Positions 63,474-64,000 of a DNA stretch of 64,000 nt are shown here, piece after piece; the stretch's first letter is position 1; each line of letters begins with the position of its first letter. The position numbers were made by a program, and so were the translations under genes. Below the pieces are notes generated by a model. It saw only the letters and a list, made by a program, of their open reading frames with translations. It was not told the origin of the DNA and ran no database searches. Source of the DNA: Paenibacillus sp. PL2-23 (GTDB taxonomy: Bacteria > Bacillota > Bacilli > Paenibacillales > Paenibacillaceae); NCBI RefSeq assembly GCF_040834005.1, contig NZ_CP162129.1:3682001-3746000 (forward strand), written 5' to 3'.

Positions 63474-63794
63474 TTATTTGTCCACTGCTGCTGCAGGGGC
63501 GGAGCTTACGATCGTATTGACCGCGCTGCGCTCGAAGGTCATCTTCGTCGTATCGTTAACGCGGATGACTACCGTGTCGTCCGTCAGCTCCACGACAGTG
63601 CCGTGAAGACCGCCGATCGTTGTAATTTTGTCGCCTTTTTTGATTTGATTAAGCATGGCAGTACGCTGTTTGGATTTCTTCTGCTGCGGTCGAATCAGCA
63701 GGAAGTAGAACACGGCGAACATAAGAACAAATGGAAGAACGATGCTCCATATGCTTTGTTCCTGGCCTGCACCTGTTGCTTCAAATAATGTCAT
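63474..63794 (-). CDS. yajC: Preprotein translocase subunit YajC
   Basis: 106-residue single-pass protein of the SecDF-YajC complex. One helix (about 16-36), followed by the conserved FLLIRPQQKKSK and the soluble KGDKITTIGGLHGTVVELTDD domain. ATG at 63794 follows GAGGGGG. Directly downstream of tgt, the conserved order. Confidence 0.95.
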   Translation of the reverse strand: MTLFEATGAGQEQSIWSIVLPFVLMFAVFYFLLIRPQQKKSKQRTAMLNQIKKGDKITTIGGLHGTVVELTDDTVVIRVNDTTKMTFERSAVNTIVSSAPAAAVDK

Positions 63795-63808
63795 TGTATT
63801 TCCCCCTC

Positions 63809-64000
63809 TCAGAATCCTTTGTCACTATTATTAAGGCCGTACGACTCGAAGAAGGCATCCCTGAAGTCCAGAAGCCGGTCCTCTCTGATCGCTTGGCGCA
63901 CGTCCCTCATGAGCTGCAATAAGAAGTGCAGGTTATGATAGGTGGTTAAGCGAATGCCGAACGTCTCGTCCGCCTTCAACAGATGGCGAATGTAGGCGCG
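63809..64000 (-). CDS. tgt: Queuine tRNA-ribosyltransferase (partial, 3' end)
   Basis: The last 63 codons of a gene that begins outside the window, stop TGA at 63809-63811. The tail starts [20 protein letters not shown] and includes [13 protein letters not shown]; the His of this HN motif is the fourth zinc ligand in TGT enzymes. TGT inserts queuine or its precursor at G34 of GUN-anticodon tRNAs. Upstream of yajC, as in B. subtilis. Confidence 0.95.
   Translation of the reverse strand, partial: RAYIRHLLKADETFGIRLTTYHNLHFLLQLMRDVRQAIREDRLLDFRDAFFESYGLNNSDKGF

Overview
The window is one chromosomal stretch of a Gram-positive, endospore-forming Firmicute, most likely Paenibacillus or a close relative such as Cohnella. 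Four things point there. The gene order closely follows the Bacillus subtilis tgt-yajC-...-secDF-...-relA-hisS-aspS-...-alaS-...-pbpI neighbourhood. Sporulation genes (spoVB, a ytvI-like gene) and ComN are present. Two T-box leaders control tRNA synthetase genes. The base composition is clearly GC-richer than Bacillus, with many GTG and TTG starts behind strong Shine-Dalgarno sites. No rRNA, tRNA, insertion sequence, phage gene or CRISPR array was seen.

Left part (1-17.7 kb), accessory and metabolic: the tail of a response regulator and its histidine kinase; a GH95 fucosidase, an MFS transporter and a secreted multidomain GH18 chitinase; a 28-codon ORF and a DEDDh exonuclease; a marR-araC-melA(GH4) operon with its own promoter; an orphan urease-gamma gene under a perfect GlnR/TnrA-type box; a VanRS-like two-component system; ilvD; and a polysaccharide deacetylase with an extra C-terminal domain.

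Middle (17.9-45.5 kb): a YtvI-like permease, a PbpI-like class B penicillin-binding protein and two tandem chemoreceptors. These are followed, on the minus strand, by the alaS cluster read from high to low coordinates: yrrI, T-box, alaS, ireB, ruvX, two DUF1292 genes, mltG and the two U32 tRNA hydroxylation genes trhP1 and trhP2. Inserted beside it is a plus-strand SGNH-MBOAT pair for exported glycan O-acetylation. Next come a sulfur block (cymR-iscS-yrrD-zinc ribbon, with mnmA divergent), a CorC/CNNM protein, copCD and an AcuI/YhdH-type reductase.

Right part (45.6-64 kb): housekeeping operons on the minus strand. They are T-box-hisS-aspS-tcdA-rarA, relA-dtd, secD-secF-(orphan ZT-dimer gene)-recJ-apt, comN, yrbG, and tgt-yajC. 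spoVB and yrzE face the other way. Translation fidelity (alaS, hisS, aspS, dtd, mnmA, trhP1/2, tcdA, tgt), the stringent response and protein export dominate.

The least expected items are the orphan ureA with its nitrogen-control box, the stand-alone cation-transporter dimerization domain with a duplicated hairpin element just upstream, the paired chemoreceptors with long basic N-terminal tails, and the absence of the trmR methyltransferase beside trhP1/trhP2. No clear-cut wholly new multi-gene system was found.
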